The notes below the pieces were generated by a model that had not been told where the DNA came from, ran no database searches, and saw nothing but the letters and a program-made list of their open reading frames with translations. From JAEULH01 sp034382075 (GTDB lineage Bacteria; Pseudomonadota; Alphaproteobacteria; Rhodospirillales; Defluviicoccaceae), in NCBI GenBank assembly GCA_034382075.1, contig JAXMOZ010000023.1:1-41368 (forward strand): a stretch of DNA of 41,368 nt, given 5' to 3'. Positions 19,140-27,992 of this stretch are shown one piece after another (position 1 is the stretch's first letter; every line of letters starts with the position of its first letter). A program made the translations under genes and the position numbers.

Positions 19140-19475
19140 GTGAGCATCGGCATCAACACGGCTGCGGGCGAGAAGCTCACCTCCTACGCCGAGCGCATGG
19201 AGCGGCTTCTCGACGACATCGACGCCCTGAAGGACGACCTCAAGGACCTCAAGGCGCAGATCAAGGGCGACGGCTACAACGTCGTCGCCCTGACCCGCCT
19301 GGTTGCCATCCGCCGCAACAAGCGCCGCGCCGATCTCGAGGCCGAGCTGCTCAACGACCTGATCCTTTATGCCCACGCCACCGGCACCCCGCTGGACGTG
19401 GCCTTCGGCGGCGAGGAAGCGCCCCCGCCGCCCGAACCCGCCCGCCTCCCCGAGCCGGCCGAGGACGACGCCTGA
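19140..19475 (+). CDS. GapR-like DUF2312 protein
   Basis: A 111-residue protein matching the DUF2312/GapR family: a long charged coiled coil (YAERMERLLDDIDALKDDLKDLKAQIK), then DGYNVVALTRLVAIRRNKRRADLEAE and LYAHATGTPL. GapR in Caulobacter is an essential nucleoid protein that clamps over-twisted DNA and helps replication. The coiled coil here has the usual length, but this sequence is divergent enough that it may be a paralogue rather than the main GapR; the C-terminal tail is Pro/Glu-rich (PPPPEPARLPEPAEDDA). The start is a GTG with AAGGAGA seven bases upstream. It stands alone on the plus strand. Confidence 0.85.
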   Translation: MSIGINTAAGEKLTSYAERMERLLDDIDALKDDLKDLKAQIKGDGYNVVALTRLVAIRRNKRRADLEAELLNDLILYAHATGTPLDVAFGGEEAPPPPEPARLPEPAEDDA

Positions 19476-19560
19476 GCACCTTCCGCCGACGATCGAATGC
19501 GAGGAGCGATCGGTTGAACCGGACCCCGTGGGGCGCCTTGGCAAGGAGGCCGTTTCCAGG

Positions 19561-19622
19561 CGTCACGGCCCGTGCTTGTCGCGGCCATCCAGCCCTCCTC
19601 CCGGCTCCCCGGAACAAGCTTG
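19561..19622 (-). repeat. Dispersed palindromic repeat, family B, copy 1
   Basis: Read on the minus strand it contains CTTGTTCCGGGG, then TGGATGGCCGCGACAAGC and GGCCGTGACG. The same order (CTTGTTCCGGGGG, ATGGATGGCTGCAACAGG) occurs in plus orientation at 20469-20540. Internal halves such as GGCCCGTGCTTGTCGCGGCC are themselves near-palindromic. The family looks like a common alphaproteobacterial intergenic element. Confidence 0.65.
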
Positions 19623-19807
19623 AGGCGACCAGCCAAGTTTCGGAGGCAGAAGGTTGCTCAGGTTCTGGTGCGTCATCTCCATGCTGTAGTTCCGCACAAC
19701 AACGGCGGCGAGCCCGGGCTGCGCGCCGCAGGCCTGGGAGCGGCGGCGGCGGAGCCGGCGGGTGTCGGCCTCGGGCACCATCCTAGGCTCTTGCTCCGGC
19801 GGGCGCG

Positions 19808-19821
19808 GTGACGGCGGTCAC
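19808..19821. promoter_or_regulatory. CRP/FNR-like palindrome GTGA-N6-TCAC
   Basis: GTGACGGCGGTCAC fits the core of CRP/FNR-family operators (TGTGA-N6-TCACA). Its exact reverse complement occurs at 29716-29729, with the flanking base also shared (AGTGACCGCCGTCAC in one orientation). It lies 66 bp upstream of the small gene at 19887, a plausible operator position. The pattern is seen; binding by a CRP-family regulator is inference. Confidence 0.4.
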
Positions 19822-19886
19822 TGCCGGGGCGCGCCGATTAAGGCATCGTCAATGTCCGTGAACGGTTTCGCAACGGAGAGACGACG

Positions 19887-20087
19887 ATGGCTGAGATCGA
19901 CGCAACCTGGCCGGAGGCACAGCCGACGGCCGCACCGGGCGCTCCGGATTGGGGCGAGCCGGCGGGCGGCGAACTCGCCGACGGCGCGCCTGGGGATTTC
20001 GGCCGGCTCGGGCTGATCCTCTGCTTTCTTTCGGCGGTGCTGACCCTGGCCGGCGTCGGCTCGGCGCTGGAACGGATCTTCTCCTGA
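19887..20087 (+). CDS. Small single-pass membrane protein (hypothetical)
   Basis: A 66-residue frame I do not recognise. The ATG is preceded by CGGAGAG at good spacing. The N-terminal 38 residues are Pro/Gly/Asp-rich and hydrophilic; residues 39-61 (FGRLGLILCFLSAVLTLAGVG) form one likely membrane helix followed by ALERIFS. A short acidic head plus a C-terminal helix suggests a tail-anchored small membrane protein. Support is the ribosome site and the helix only. Confidence 0.5.
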   Translation: MAEIDATWPEAQPTAAPGAPDWGEPAGGELADGAPGDFGRLGLILCFLSAVLTLAGVGSALERIFS

Positions 20088-20709
20088 CGCTCGTGCTGAA
20101 CATTTGCCATGGGCGGGGAAGCGGCGGGCGCTCATCCGGGAATTGAGCGGCTACAAGCCTCTGGCGGCGGCGTCGGGTGCGGGTTGCCTGACAAGCAGGC
20201 CCGGGACCGAACGGCGGTCCGGCGGCGTTATCTACGTCTGCGGCCGCGAGTCCGGCGGCCGAGGAAGGCCGCGTCGGGCGCCGGTAACGCGACTTTGTTT
20301 CGAGCCGGTGGTAAAGTGGCTCACGCGACGCAAGGCCTGTGGAGAAGAGCCGCGCAAGAGCAACGCGGGCGGGCCGCAACAATAGAGCAAATTTAGGCGA
20401 TAGAGAAAATTGTAATCGTGTGAACGCCGCAGGACCCGCAACCAGCGTCGTCAACGTTTCGATACCCCATTACTCGTCACCCCCGGACTTGTTCCGGGGG
20501 TCCAGTTGAAGGCATGGATGGCTGCAACAGGTGGCAACACGTGCGGCCGTTGCGTCAAGAGATGAAGTCAAAGGAAAAACGACGTCCCTGCAACAAGGTT
20601 CTGGTTGGACCTCATCGCACCCTGGCTCCAGCGCCGGCGACCACGGCCGCCTCTGGCGCCCTGAGCCCCTCAACGGCCAACTCAGCCCCCTGACGGCCGC
20701 GCCGCGGCC
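20088..20709. other. Intergenic stretch with repeat, no gene seen
   Basis: About 620 bp. It holds one family-B repeat (20469-20540) and an AT-richer patch (about 20385-20420, unusual for this window). No tRNA cloverleaf or convincing frame was found; the short frames lack ribosome sites and family resemblance. A small RNA or promoter around the AT-rich patch cannot be excluded. Confidence 0.5.
20469..20540 (+). repeat. Dispersed palindromic repeat, family B, copy 2
   Basis: It begins CGTCACCCCCGGACTTG and carries the inverted repeat CCCCGGACTTGTTCCGGGG (7-bp arms or longer), then GTCCAG and ATGGATGGCTGC. It matches the minus strand of 19561-19622. The hairpin could also act as a transcription barrier, but no U-tract follows. 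Confidence 0.65.
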
Positions 20710-21747
20710 TCAATACTGCGGCGGAGGGGTGTCGGCGGTGCTGGGCGGCAGGATCGGGTAGACCACCTGCGGCTGCTCGCCGGTGAGGCTGTCGAGGAAG
20801 GCCGTGATCTTCTTCACGTCCGCGGCGCCGAGTTCGACGCCGAGCTGGCTGACCGCCATGACACCCACCGCCTGCTCCAGGTCCCAGGACTTGCCGCTGT
20901 GGAAATAGGGCATGGTCAGCGCGATGTTCCGCAGCGTCGGCACCTTGAAGACGAACTCGTCGTCGGGGGTCTTGGTCACCATGAACCGGCCCTTGTCGTC
21001 CGGCGGCAGGAACTCCGCGCCCGGCCTCTCGACGACCCCGAACGGCGCGTACTGGCCGCCGCCGACGTTGATGCCGTTGTGGCAGGAGGCGCAGCCGCTG
21101 TCGATGAACAGCGTCAGCCCGGCGCGCTGCTCGTCGGTCAAGGCCTTGGCATCGCCGCGGAGGAATTTGTCGAACGGCGCGTTCGGCGTGATCAGCGTCG
21201 TCTCGAAGACGGCGATCGCCTTGGCGATGTTGCCGATGCTGACCGGCTCCTTCTGGCCGGGAAAAGCGGCGGCGAAGGGCGCGGCATAGCCGGGGATCGC
21301 CTTCACCATCTCGACGGCGTGCTCGGGCGTGATCGCCATCTCGATCGGGTTCTGGATCGGGCCGGCCGCCTGCTCGACCAGGTCCTTTGCCCGCCCGTCC
21401 CAGAACTGGGCGGCGTTGAACACCGAGTTCAGCACTGTCGGCGCGTTGCGGCCGCCGCGCTGGGATTTGTGGCCGATGGAGGTGGGCAACATGTCGCCGC
21501 CGCCGAGCCCGATCTGGTGGCAGGTGTTGCAGCTGATGTTGTGGCTTTCCGAAAGCCGCGGGTCGAAATAGAGCATGCGTCCCAGCTCTATCAGGGCCGG
21601 CGTCGAAGCGACGCCCTCGACCTCCGGCGGCGCCTCCGGGATCGGCGCGAACAGGTCTTTGGCCTGTTGCATCAGGTCGTCCGCCGCCAAGGCCTGGCCG
21701 GCCGTCGCCGCCAGCAACGCCGCCGCCCACGTCAGTGTCTTGCCCAT
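20710..21747 (-). CDS. Di-heme cytochrome c peroxidase family protein
   Basis: A 345-residue periplasmic protein with a cleavable signal peptide (MGKTLTWAAALLAATAGQAL, then AA) and two c-type heme motifs, C73-NT-C76-H77 and C219-AS-C222-H223. Sequence around the hemes (LYFDPRLSESHNISCNTCH, APTVLNSVFNAAQFWDGRA, TPTLRNIALT-like VPTLRNIALTMPYFHSG) is that of the CcpA/MauG family, which reduces hydrogen peroxide with electrons from the respiratory chain or performs radical oxidations. The ATG at 21747 has GGAGGGGG upstream. It follows a cytochrome b561-type gene by 43 bp and is probably in one unit with it, giving a direct quinol-to-peroxidase route (inference). Confidence 0.93.
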   Translation of the reverse strand: MGKTLTWAAALLAATAGQALAADDLMQQAKDLFAPIPEAPPEVEGVASTPALIELGRMLYFDPRLSESHNISCNTCHQIGLGGGDMLPTSIGHKSQRGGRNAPTVLNSVFNAAQFWDGRAKDLVEQAAGPIQNPIEMAITPEHAVEMVKAIPGYAAPFAAAFPGQKEPVSIGNIAKAIAVFETTLITPNAPFDKFLRGDAKALTDEQRAGLTLFIDSGCASCHNGINVGGGQYAPFGVVERPGAEFLPPDDKGRFMVTKTPDDEFVFKVPTLRNIALTMPYFHSGKSWDLEQAVGVMAVSQLGVELGAADVKKITAFLDSLTGEQPQVVYPILPPSTADTPPPQY

Positions 21748-21790
21748 CACCGCAACCCCCTCCAGGTCCGCCACGTCGTCGTGGTTCGGT

Positions 21791-22552
21791 CTAGTCGTCT
21801 CCCTCTTCGTGACCCTCTTCGCCGCCGGACGAAGGCCCGCGGCCGTCGTGTTCCCCGGCGTCTGCGCTGTTCGCGAGCGACGCAAAGTTGGTCTGCTGGA
21901 TGGCGACGGCAAGGAGCACGCCAATGGCCAGAGCAAGAGCCAGCCCGCGGCCGCGCCCGGCGGTCGGCGGCTCTTGCGCCGCCGCGTCCTCGTCCAGCGT
22001 CTTGTCGCCGTGCACCATCGCCGGGATCAGGTTCCGGCCGGTCAGGGCCCAGTCGAGGAAGACCGCGGCGATGTGGATGACAGCCAGCGCCAGCACGAGG
22101 TTGCCGAGGACCTCGTGGACCTCGGCGACCGCCTCGCCCGATGACGCGGCGAGGAGCACGCCGAGCAGCGGACCGGCCGTCTCCCCCGGCTCGCCCGCAA
22201 CCAGCCCGGTGGCGACGCTGCCGGCCAGGGCGACGATCATGGTCACGACCATCCAGCCGCCGAGCGGGTTGTGGCCGACGAAGTGTTGGTGCTTGCGCCG
22301 AAGGAGAGCGCCGGCGTAGTCGCGGACCGCCCGCCAGCCGTAGACGAAGTCGGCGAAGCGCGAGTGCCTGCTGCCGATGAAGCCCCAGACGAGACGAAAG
22401 GCAAGGAGCGCGGCGACCGCGTAGCCGGAGAGCACGTGGAGCGTGAACCACCGGCCCTCTTCGCCGCCGGTGGCGTAGCTCAACGCGACCGCAACGACCA
22501 GCAGCCAGTGAAAGACGCGCGTCGGCAAGTCCCAGATAGCGACCTGACGCAT
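21791..22552 (-). CDS. Cytochrome b561-family membrane protein
   Basis: A 253-residue inner-membrane protein. Four membrane helices carry candidate heme-b ligands H15 (TRVFHWLLV), H39 (TLHVLSGY), H146 (VHEVLGN) and H160 (VIHIAAVF). The signature HNPLGGW at 94-100 is typical of the Ni,Fe-hydrogenase cytochrome-b/CybB-like group. After residue 195 comes an extra helix (LALALAIGVLLAVAI) and a hydrophilic tail rich in Gly, Glu and His (EHDGRG...GEEGHEEGDD) that is unusual for the family and may bind metal. It precedes the di-heme peroxidase gene and likely passes electrons from quinol to periplasmic hemes. Confidence 0.9.
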   Translation of the reverse strand: MRQVAIWDLPTRVFHWLLVVAVALSYATGGEEGRWFTLHVLSGYAVAALLAFRLVWGFIGSRHSRFADFVYGWRAVRDYAGALLRRKHQHFVGHNPLGGWMVVTMIVALAGSVATGLVAGEPGETAGPLLGVLLAASSGEAVAEVHEVLGNLVLALAVIHIAAVFLDWALTGRNLIPAMVHGDKTLDEDAAAQEPPTAGRGRGLALALAIGVLLAVAIQQTNFASLANSADAGEHDGRGPSSGGEEGHEEGDD

Positions 22553-22806
22553 GGTTCCGACCCCTAGCGCGGCGTCCTCCGAGAAGCCCCGCGCGACTTA
22601 AATCAGCATTTACTGATAGACCCATGCGGCTCGGGCGTCAAGGCTGCGAGGCCCGCTGTTGTGGGCGCTCCACCTTGCCTTGACGCCATGCCTCGAGCCG
22701 CAACCTGGGGCGGCCGCAACGTGGGGGAAACGAGGCTCGGCTGCGCCGGGAAGCGAACCGGCGCGCCTTGAGCGGATGGTCGTCCGGACGCCGGCTCGGC
22801 CGGCGG

Positions 22807-23175
22807 CTACTGCTTCGCCTGGTAGAGCTGTTCCAGCTTGGCGGCGAGGTTCGGGTCCTGCCGGGCGGCATCGCCGATCTGGCGATACTCCTCGACCGTG
22901 ATCCCCTTGGTCTTCTGGATGGCCTTCAGGGCTTCCCCTTCCGCCTGAGCGAGCACCTGCTCCTTCTCCTCCGGGGTCTTGGCCGCGGCGATCTTCGGGT
23001 TCCAGGCGACGATGACGCCGTCGATCTTTTTCGCCGCGTCGATGAAGGAGCTCAGCTTGGCGTCGCTGAAGGAGGGGGCGGCCTGCGCCTGCGCCAGCGC
23101 CGCGCCGGCCAAAGTCGCGGCAAGGACGAGGGCAAGGCACGAGGCCTTGAGGATGGTGGCAAACGTCCGTCTCAT
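22807..23175 (-). CDS. DUF4168 periplasmic protein
   Basis: A 122-residue protein with a signal peptide (ILKASCLALVLAATLAGAA, then LAQAQAA) and a DUF4168-like mature domain: FSDAKLSSFIDAAKKIDGV, EEKEQVLAQAEGEALKAIQ and the conserved C-terminal TVEEYRQIGDAARQDPNLAAKL. Predicted helical and periplasmic. The family's function is not known to me. It stands alone between the cytochrome pair and the actP region, with about 250 bp upstream of the cytochrome b gene holding nothing recognised. Confidence 0.88.
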   Translation of the reverse strand: MRRTFATILKASCLALVLAATLAGAALAQAQAAPSFSDAKLSSFIDAAKKIDGVIVAWNPKIAAAKTPEEKEQVLAQAEGEALKAIQKTKGITVEEYRQIGDAARQDPNLAAKLEQLYQAKQ

Positions 23176-23295
23176 CGAGGTTCCCTACGAGGTCCGTTTC
23201 GGTTGTATCGATAGGACGCAATCAACGCGGCGAATATGTGGCCTGTACCGGCCGGCCGCCGCGCGCCCGAATCTCGTGGAGTTCGGGCTTTGGCG

Positions 23296-23332
23296 GAAAA
23301 AGAAGCGGGCCGGAGGAAGATCCCCCGGCCCG
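23296..23332 (-). terminator. Rho-independent terminator after actP
   Basis: An 8-bp perfect stem (CGGGCCGG / CCGGCCCG, 23306-23313 and 23325-23332) is followed, in the minus-strand direction, by a T-rich tract (complement of the A-run at 23296-23304). It lies about 45 bp after the actP stop, where the yjcH-actP transcript should end. Confidence 0.75.
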
Positions 23333-23376
23333 TCCTTGTCGGCGGCGGGTGCCGCCGACGCTGTGCGTGAAGCAGG

Positions 23377-25005
23377 CTACTCCGCGGCGGTCACCGTGGG
23401 CTCGCCCAGCAGCGCCCGCCGTTCGACTTCGGCGAAGCCTTCCTCCGCCGAGCGCTCCGGCGCGATCAGCGAGACGACGATGCCGAGCAGGAACGACCCG
23501 AGCATGGTGAACAGGCAGGGGTTCTTCAGCGGGAAGAACCACCACTGGCTGGTCACGTTGGCGGTGTGGGCGTCGATCGCCGCCTTCGCCGCCGCCACCA
23601 CCTCCGGCGCCGAGCCCGCAGGCGCCGCCTTCGGCCCGAGCAGGTCGATCTGGATGGTCGGCCCCAGGTAGATCAACAGCAGCGTCGCGAAGGTCCCGAA
23701 CATGATGCTGGTGACCGCACCCCAGGTCGTGAACCGCCGCCAGAACACCGACATCACCAATGCCGGGAAGTTGGCGGACGCCGCGATCGAGAACGTGAGC
23801 CCGACCATGTAGGCGACGTTCTGGCCCTGGAAGACGATTCCGAGGGCAACGGCGCAGACGCCGAGGATGACCGACGACAGCCGGGCGACGATGAGCTGCT
23901 CGCGCTCCGGGGCGTGGCCGCCGCGGATGACGTTGACCCACAGGTCATGGGACAGCGCGCCCGCCCCGGCCAGCGTCAGGCCGGCAACCACCGCAAGGAT
24001 GGTGGCGAAGGCCACGGCGCAAATGAAGCCGAAGAAGATGTTGCCGGCGATCGTTTGTGCCAGCAACGGCGCCGCCATGTTGCCGCCGCCGCCGACGGCG
24101 AGGATCTGCTGCTGACCGACCAGCACCATCGCGCCGAAGCCGAGGATGAAGGTGATCAGGTAGAAGCCGCCGATCCAGATGGTGGCCCACATGACCGACA
24201 CGCGCGCGGCCTTGGCATCCGGAACGGTGTAGAAGCGCATGAGGATGTGCGGCAGGCCGGCGGTGCCGAACATCAGCGCGAGGCCCAGCGAAACCGCGTC
24301 CCAGGCGCCGGTGACCACCTTGGTCCCGGGCTCGAGAACCCTCTGCCCGTTCATTTTGGCGGCCTCGGCGAACAGGTTCAGCGGGTTGAAGCCGAACTTG
24401 GAGAGCACGATCAGCGCCATGACCGTGGCGCCGCCGAGCAGCAGGCAGGCCTTGATCACCTGGACCCAGGTGGTCGCGATCATGCCGCCGAACAGCACGT
24501 AGGTCATCATGACCACGCCGACGATGATCACCGCGACGGTGTAGTTCAGCCCGAACAGCAGCTGAATCAGCGTGCCCGAGCCCACCATCTGGGCGATCAG
24601 GTAGGTCAGGACGACCGCCATCGTGCCGATCGAGGAGGCGACGCGCACCGGCTTCTGCTGCAGCCGGTAGGCGACGACGTCGGTGAAGGTGTACTTGCCG
24701 AGGTTACGAAGGGGTTCGGCGATGAGGAACAGGATGATCGGCCAGCCGACCAGCCAGCCGGTGGAGTAGATCAGCCCGTCGAAGCCGTTCAGCGCCACGA
24801 GACCGGCGATGCCGAGGAAGCTCGCCGCGCTCATGTAGTCGCCGGCCAGGGCGAGGCCGTTCTGGAAGCCGGTGATCGACCGGCCGGCGGCATAGAAATG
24901 CTCCGCCGTCTTCGTCCGCCGCGCCGCCCAGTAGGTGACGCCCATGGTGAAGGAGACGAACAGGAAGAAGAAAATGATCGCTTCTATATTTGTTCCCTGG
25001 TTCAT
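23377..25005 (-). CDS. actP: Acetate/monocarboxylate:cation symporter ActP
   Basis: A 542-residue sodium:solute symporter (SSS family) with about 13 membrane helices. It matches ActP over its length: AARRTKTAEHFYAAGRSITG, QNGLALAGDYMSAASFLGI, and MFGTAGLPHILMRFYTVPDAKAAR. It imports acetate and related short carboxylates across the inner membrane, driven by sodium or protons. A loop of about 40 residues before the last helix (PKAAPAGSAPEVVAAAKAAI...) is longer than in E. coli. The yjcH-type gene lies 3 bp upstream, the standard arrangement, although acs is not next to it. A terminator follows the gene. Confidence 0.93.
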   Translation of the reverse strand: MNQGTNIEAIIFFFLFVSFTMGVTYWAARRTKTAEHFYAAGRSITGFQNGLALAGDYMSAASFLGIAGLVALNGFDGLIYSTGWLVGWPIILFLIAEPLRNLGKYTFTDVVAYRLQQKPVRVASSIGTMAVVLTYLIAQMVGSGTLIQLLFGLNYTVAVIIVGVVMMTYVLFGGMIATTWVQVIKACLLLGGATVMALIVLSKFGFNPLNLFAEAAKMNGQRVLEPGTKVVTGAWDAVSLGLALMFGTAGLPHILMRFYTVPDAKAARVSVMWATIWIGGFYLITFILGFGAMVLVGQQQILAVGGGGNMAAPLLAQTIAGNIFFGFICAVAFATILAVVAGLTLAGAGALSHDLWVNVIRGGHAPEREQLIVARLSSVILGVCAVALGIVFQGQNVAYMVGLTFSIAASANFPALVMSVFWRRFTTWGAVTSIMFGTFATLLLIYLGPTIQIDLLGPKAAPAGSAPEVVAAAKAAIDAHTANVTSQWWFFPLKNPCLFTMLGSFLLGIVVSLIAPERSAEEGFAEVERRALLGEPTVTAAE

Positions 25006-25008
25006 CGC

Positions 25009-25281
25009 CTATCTCCGCAGATTGTCGAGTTCACGGTCGTAGCTGCCGTTGGCCCAACCGACGTAGACGAACGTCAATACCCAGGCGAACGCGATCACCA
25101 GCGCGCCGAGAAGGATCCCCAGCGTCAGCCCCGTCGTCAGCACAGTGCCGAGCAGGGGCTTGTTGAATGCCACGAGCAGAATGAACCCGTAGTAGGAAAC
25201 GAGCATGAACACGCTCAGCCAGATGGCGATCCGCCATCTTTTTGCGGCAAGTGCGTGCAGCCGCGCGTCAGAATGAGCCAT
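25009..25281 (-). CDS. yjcH: DUF485 membrane protein YjcH
   Basis: A 90-residue DUF485 protein with two membrane helices (WLSVFMLVSYYGFILLVAF and ILLGALVIAFAWVLTFVYVG) and the conserved end WANGSYDRELD. It is always small and nearly always sits immediately before actP, as here (3 bp). It is thought to accompany the symporter, perhaps as a subunit, but its role is not settled. AGGGAGGAG lies just upstream of the ATG. Confidence 0.93.
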   Translation of the reverse strand: MAHSDARLHALAAKRWRIAIWLSVFMLVSYYGFILLVAFNKPLLGTVLTTGLTLGILLGALVIAFAWVLTFVYVGWANGSYDRELDNLRR

Positions 25282-25548
25282 ACCTCCTCCCTAAGCAACT
25301 CGGTCGTTGATTCCCAGACCGGCTCGTTAAAGTACATCAGCAATGGCAGAGGCTGATGTCCGCGTCAACATTCACGCAGCCTCGGCTGCAAAATCGCAAG
25401 ATGCGGCGTTGCCAGTTTCCGTCAAAATACCTGTTCACGGGCCGGAGGCCGGCCGTTTTACGCTGCACCTGCGAATAGAGGCTGCGGCTCTGCAGCAAAC
25501 CAGCGGAAGGTTCGGCGGCAGGACCTGTTTTCGCCCCCGTGGCTCGCC

Positions 25549-27537
25549 CTATGCTCCCGGTTTCTCCAGCGAGGTGTCGCCGATATCCTCCACCAGCGCC
25601 TCGACCTCCGCCTTCGGCACCGACGACAACTCCATCTTGTAGGCGAGGAACCACATCATCGCGACGCCCAGCAGCCAGAACAGAATCTGCCACGCCCAGA
25701 TCGACGGGATCCCGAAGGTCCAGCCGTCTCGCCCCGCGTCTGGGGCACCGAAGATGTCGTTGCCGATCACCGCGCCGGGGCCGATGCCGAAGAAGAACCA
25801 GGCGAGGGTGACCACCCAGGCCACCGGGATGAGGTGCCTCTTCGCCTGTGGCAGGCTGGCATGCTCGCGCAGGAAGTTGTGGTACTTCATCCGATGCGCC
25901 TGCGCCTGATCGCTCTGGGTCATGGCCGAGACGATCACGCAGACGACCACGTTGAACAGGATGCCCCAGCCGGCCGAATGGATGGTCAGCGGCCAGCGTC
26001 CCCAGGGTTGCAGGCCGATCCCCTCCAGCAGCGCCAGCCCGAAGCTGTCGGTGAAGCTCACCGCGATCAGGCCCGCGGCGAGCCCCCAGGTTGCCCCCTG
26101 CCGCGTGATCCACGGGATGTAGCAGACGGCGCCGAGAGGCACCCACATCTGGAACCCGAACGCGACCGCGAGCCCGCCGAGGAGCACCAGCGCGTCCTTG
26201 GAATAGGTGGCGACCAACAGCGCCGAGATGACGATGAAGGTGACGCCCAGCCGGCCGAACAGCTTCTGCGTCGCGTGCGTCGCCCCGGGGTTGAGGTAGC
26301 GCTTGTAAAGATCGCGGGTGAGGATGCCGCCGGCCGTGGACATGTACGCCGCCCCAGTCGATTGCATCGCCGCCAGCGCGCAGACCGCGAGCAGGCCGAT
26401 GAGCCACGGCCAGTTCTCCGCCAGGATATTGAAGTAGAACGGCACCAGCGCGTCGGGGTGGACGGTGACGTCGAGCGGGATGACGTTGGCGACGGCGAGC
26501 CCGGCTTCGTTGATCTGTGGCTGGGCGCCGAGGAACAGCGCCGCCATGCCCTGGATGGCGGTGAAGAAGAACAGGATCAGGCCGATGCCGAAGGATGAGG
26601 CCCACACCTGCTGCGGCGCGAACGGAGCCGGGTTGGTGTTGGAGAACGCCCACATGGTGAAGGCGGGCGCCGACTGGATCCCCATCAGCGCGAACATGTA
26701 GGTGAGGATCATCACCCCGGTCCACAGCCCGCCCACCGGCGTTTCCTTGCCGAGCCCGGCGGTCCACTGGATCACCCCGGGCACGGCGAAGTAGGCGTTG
26801 TAGTCGCCGCCGCCCAGCCCCTGTGTCGTTCCCCACTTGGCCACCGAGGTGGCGCCGAGCCTCGCCATCGCCGCGTTCAGCGCGTCCCAGCCGCCGACCA
26901 CGTTGAGCGCGATGATCCCGGTGATGACGATCCCAAGCGCGAGCAGCACGCACTGCAGGGTATCGACATAGGCCACCGCGCGTAGGCCGCCGGAGGCGAC
27001 GTAGATGAGGACGACGATCGCCAGCACCCACATGCCGAAGTTCTCGCTCACCAGCCCGCGCGGATACAGGTCGGTGGTGGTCAGGACGTTGAAGAGGTAG
27101 CCGGAGGCGCTGAGCTGCACGCCGAGGTAGGGGATCGAGAACAGGAGCGCGACGACGACGGTGAGGATCCGGATGGCGTCGCCCTGGAAATAGTCCGACA
27201 GCATCTCGCCGGGCGTGACGTAGCCGAATCGCTTCCCCAGCATCCACTGCCGCTTGAGAAAGATCACCCCCGTGAAGGGTATCGTAATCGTATAAAACGA
27301 GGCGTACGCGTATTGGAAGCCGTCGCGATAGACGAGGCCGGGGTGGCCCATGAACGTCCAGCCGGAGAAGGACGTCGCCGTTGCCGCCAGCACGAACACC
27401 CACAGCGACAGCTTCCGCCCGGCGATGAAATAATCGCTGGCGGTCCTCGCCATCCGGGCGCCGCGGATTCCCCAGAAGATGCAGTAGGCCCAGTAGAGGA
27501 CGACGAAGACGAACAACCAGATGATTTTCGGTGCCAA
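25549..27537 (-). CDS. Second sodium:solute symporter (SSS family)
   Basis: A 662-residue symporter with about 13-14 membrane helices and an N-terminus MAPKIIWLFVFVVLYWAY. Motifs of the SSS family are visible: TASDYFIAGRKLSLW, LAATATSFSGWTFMGHPGLVYRDG, and IQSAPAFTMWAF. The substrate is probably a small organic acid or amino acid; DUF294 neighbours, as here, are known for carboxylate symporters. The start codon is TTG with GGAGG nine bases upstream; no ATG or GTG is better placed. A 21-bp perfect hairpin lies in its leader (27582-27602). It is divergent from the CBS-DUF294 gene and upstream of yjcH-actP on the same strand, separated by 267 bp. Confidence 0.88.
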   Translation of the reverse strand: MAPKIIWLFVFVVLYWAYCIFWGIRGARMARTASDYFIAGRKLSLWVFVLAATATSFSGWTFMGHPGLVYRDGFQYAYASFYTITIPFTGVIFLKRQWMLGKRFGYVTPGEMLSDYFQGDAIRILTVVVALLFSIPYLGVQLSASGYLFNVLTTTDLYPRGLVSENFGMWVLAIVVLIYVASGGLRAVAYVDTLQCVLLALGIVITGIIALNVVGGWDALNAAMARLGATSVAKWGTTQGLGGGDYNAYFAVPGVIQWTAGLGKETPVGGLWTGVMILTYMFALMGIQSAPAFTMWAFSNTNPAPFAPQQVWASSFGIGLILFFFTAIQGMAALFLGAQPQINEAGLAVANVIPLDVTVHPDALVPFYFNILAENWPWLIGLLAVCALAAMQSTGAAYMSTAGGILTRDLYKRYLNPGATHATQKLFGRLGVTFIVISALLVATYSKDALVLLGGLAVAFGFQMWVPLGAVCYIPWITRQGATWGLAAGLIAVSFTDSFGLALLEGIGLQPWGRWPLTIHSAGWGILFNVVVCVIVSAMTQSDQAQAHRMKYHNFLREHASLPQAKRHLIPVAWVVTLAWFFFGIGPGAVIGNDIFGAPDAGRDGWTFGIPSIWAWQILFWLLGVAMMWFLAYKMELSSVPKAEVEALVEDIGDTSLEKPGA

Positions 27538-27992
27538 GACCGCCCACCTCCTCTCCTGCGCGCCCCGGTGCCGGGCGCGTTCGAAGGGCGCGCGGCCCTT
27601 CGCCTACGCGGGCGTTGCCCTGGCCCGCGCCGTAACCAGTCTCAACGAGGGAGGTCGCCGCTCGCGGACGACGAACCGATGCCGGCAGAAACCGCTCATC
27701 GCGATCGCAGCCGATCGGCCAGCCGACGTTCATCCTCCCACGGGACCGTTCGAGGTCCTCGAAAAGCCTGGCGGGGATCCCGCGCGGCCTCGTCTTGTTT
27801 TAACGCGCCCTGCAATTCGATTTCATTCTCTTTCGGCCGCCGCCAGCACTCGACGTCCTTTCGAGATTATTCTACGCATAGCATCATCGATGGGCCGGCA
27901 CAACAGGGCTGAACCTTGGCGAGCATCCGCGGGTGCGCATCGCTTATAAGTAGTTGCCGGTGGTCCGCGGCATCCCGTTCACGGCGGGCCAG
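27538..27992. other. Divergent promoter region, SSS symporter / CBS-DUF294
   Basis: About 450 bp between two diverging genes. It contains the ribosome site for the TTG-started symporter (near 27548), a hairpin at 27582-27602, and AT-rich stretches near 27795-27880 that could hold promoters. No gene recognised. Confidence 0.5.
27582..27602 (-). promoter_or_regulatory. Perfect hairpin in the symporter leader
   Basis: CGAAGGGC, a 5-base loop, then GCCCTTCG: an 8-bp perfect stem 45 bp before the TTG start. Next to it (27559-27579) is a second, imperfect inverted repeat (GCGCCCC/CGGGCGC). Without a T-run these are not standard terminators; an mRNA-stability or attenuation role is possible. Confidence 0.4.

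Larger units (their letters stand above)
19476..19886. other. Non-coding gap after the GapR-like gene
   Basis: About 410 bp with no convincing gene. It holds a family-B dispersed repeat (19561-19622), a CRP/FNR-like palindrome (19808-19821) and the ribosome site of the next small gene. Overlapping short frames here are GC-rich shadows without homology I recognise. Confidence 0.6.

Noticed and set aside
19476..20709. tRNA or rRNA genes in the repeat-containing gaps
   Set aside because: No cloverleaf with T-loop GTTCRANNC and matching acceptor arms found by eye; palindromic segments are explained by the dispersed repeats.
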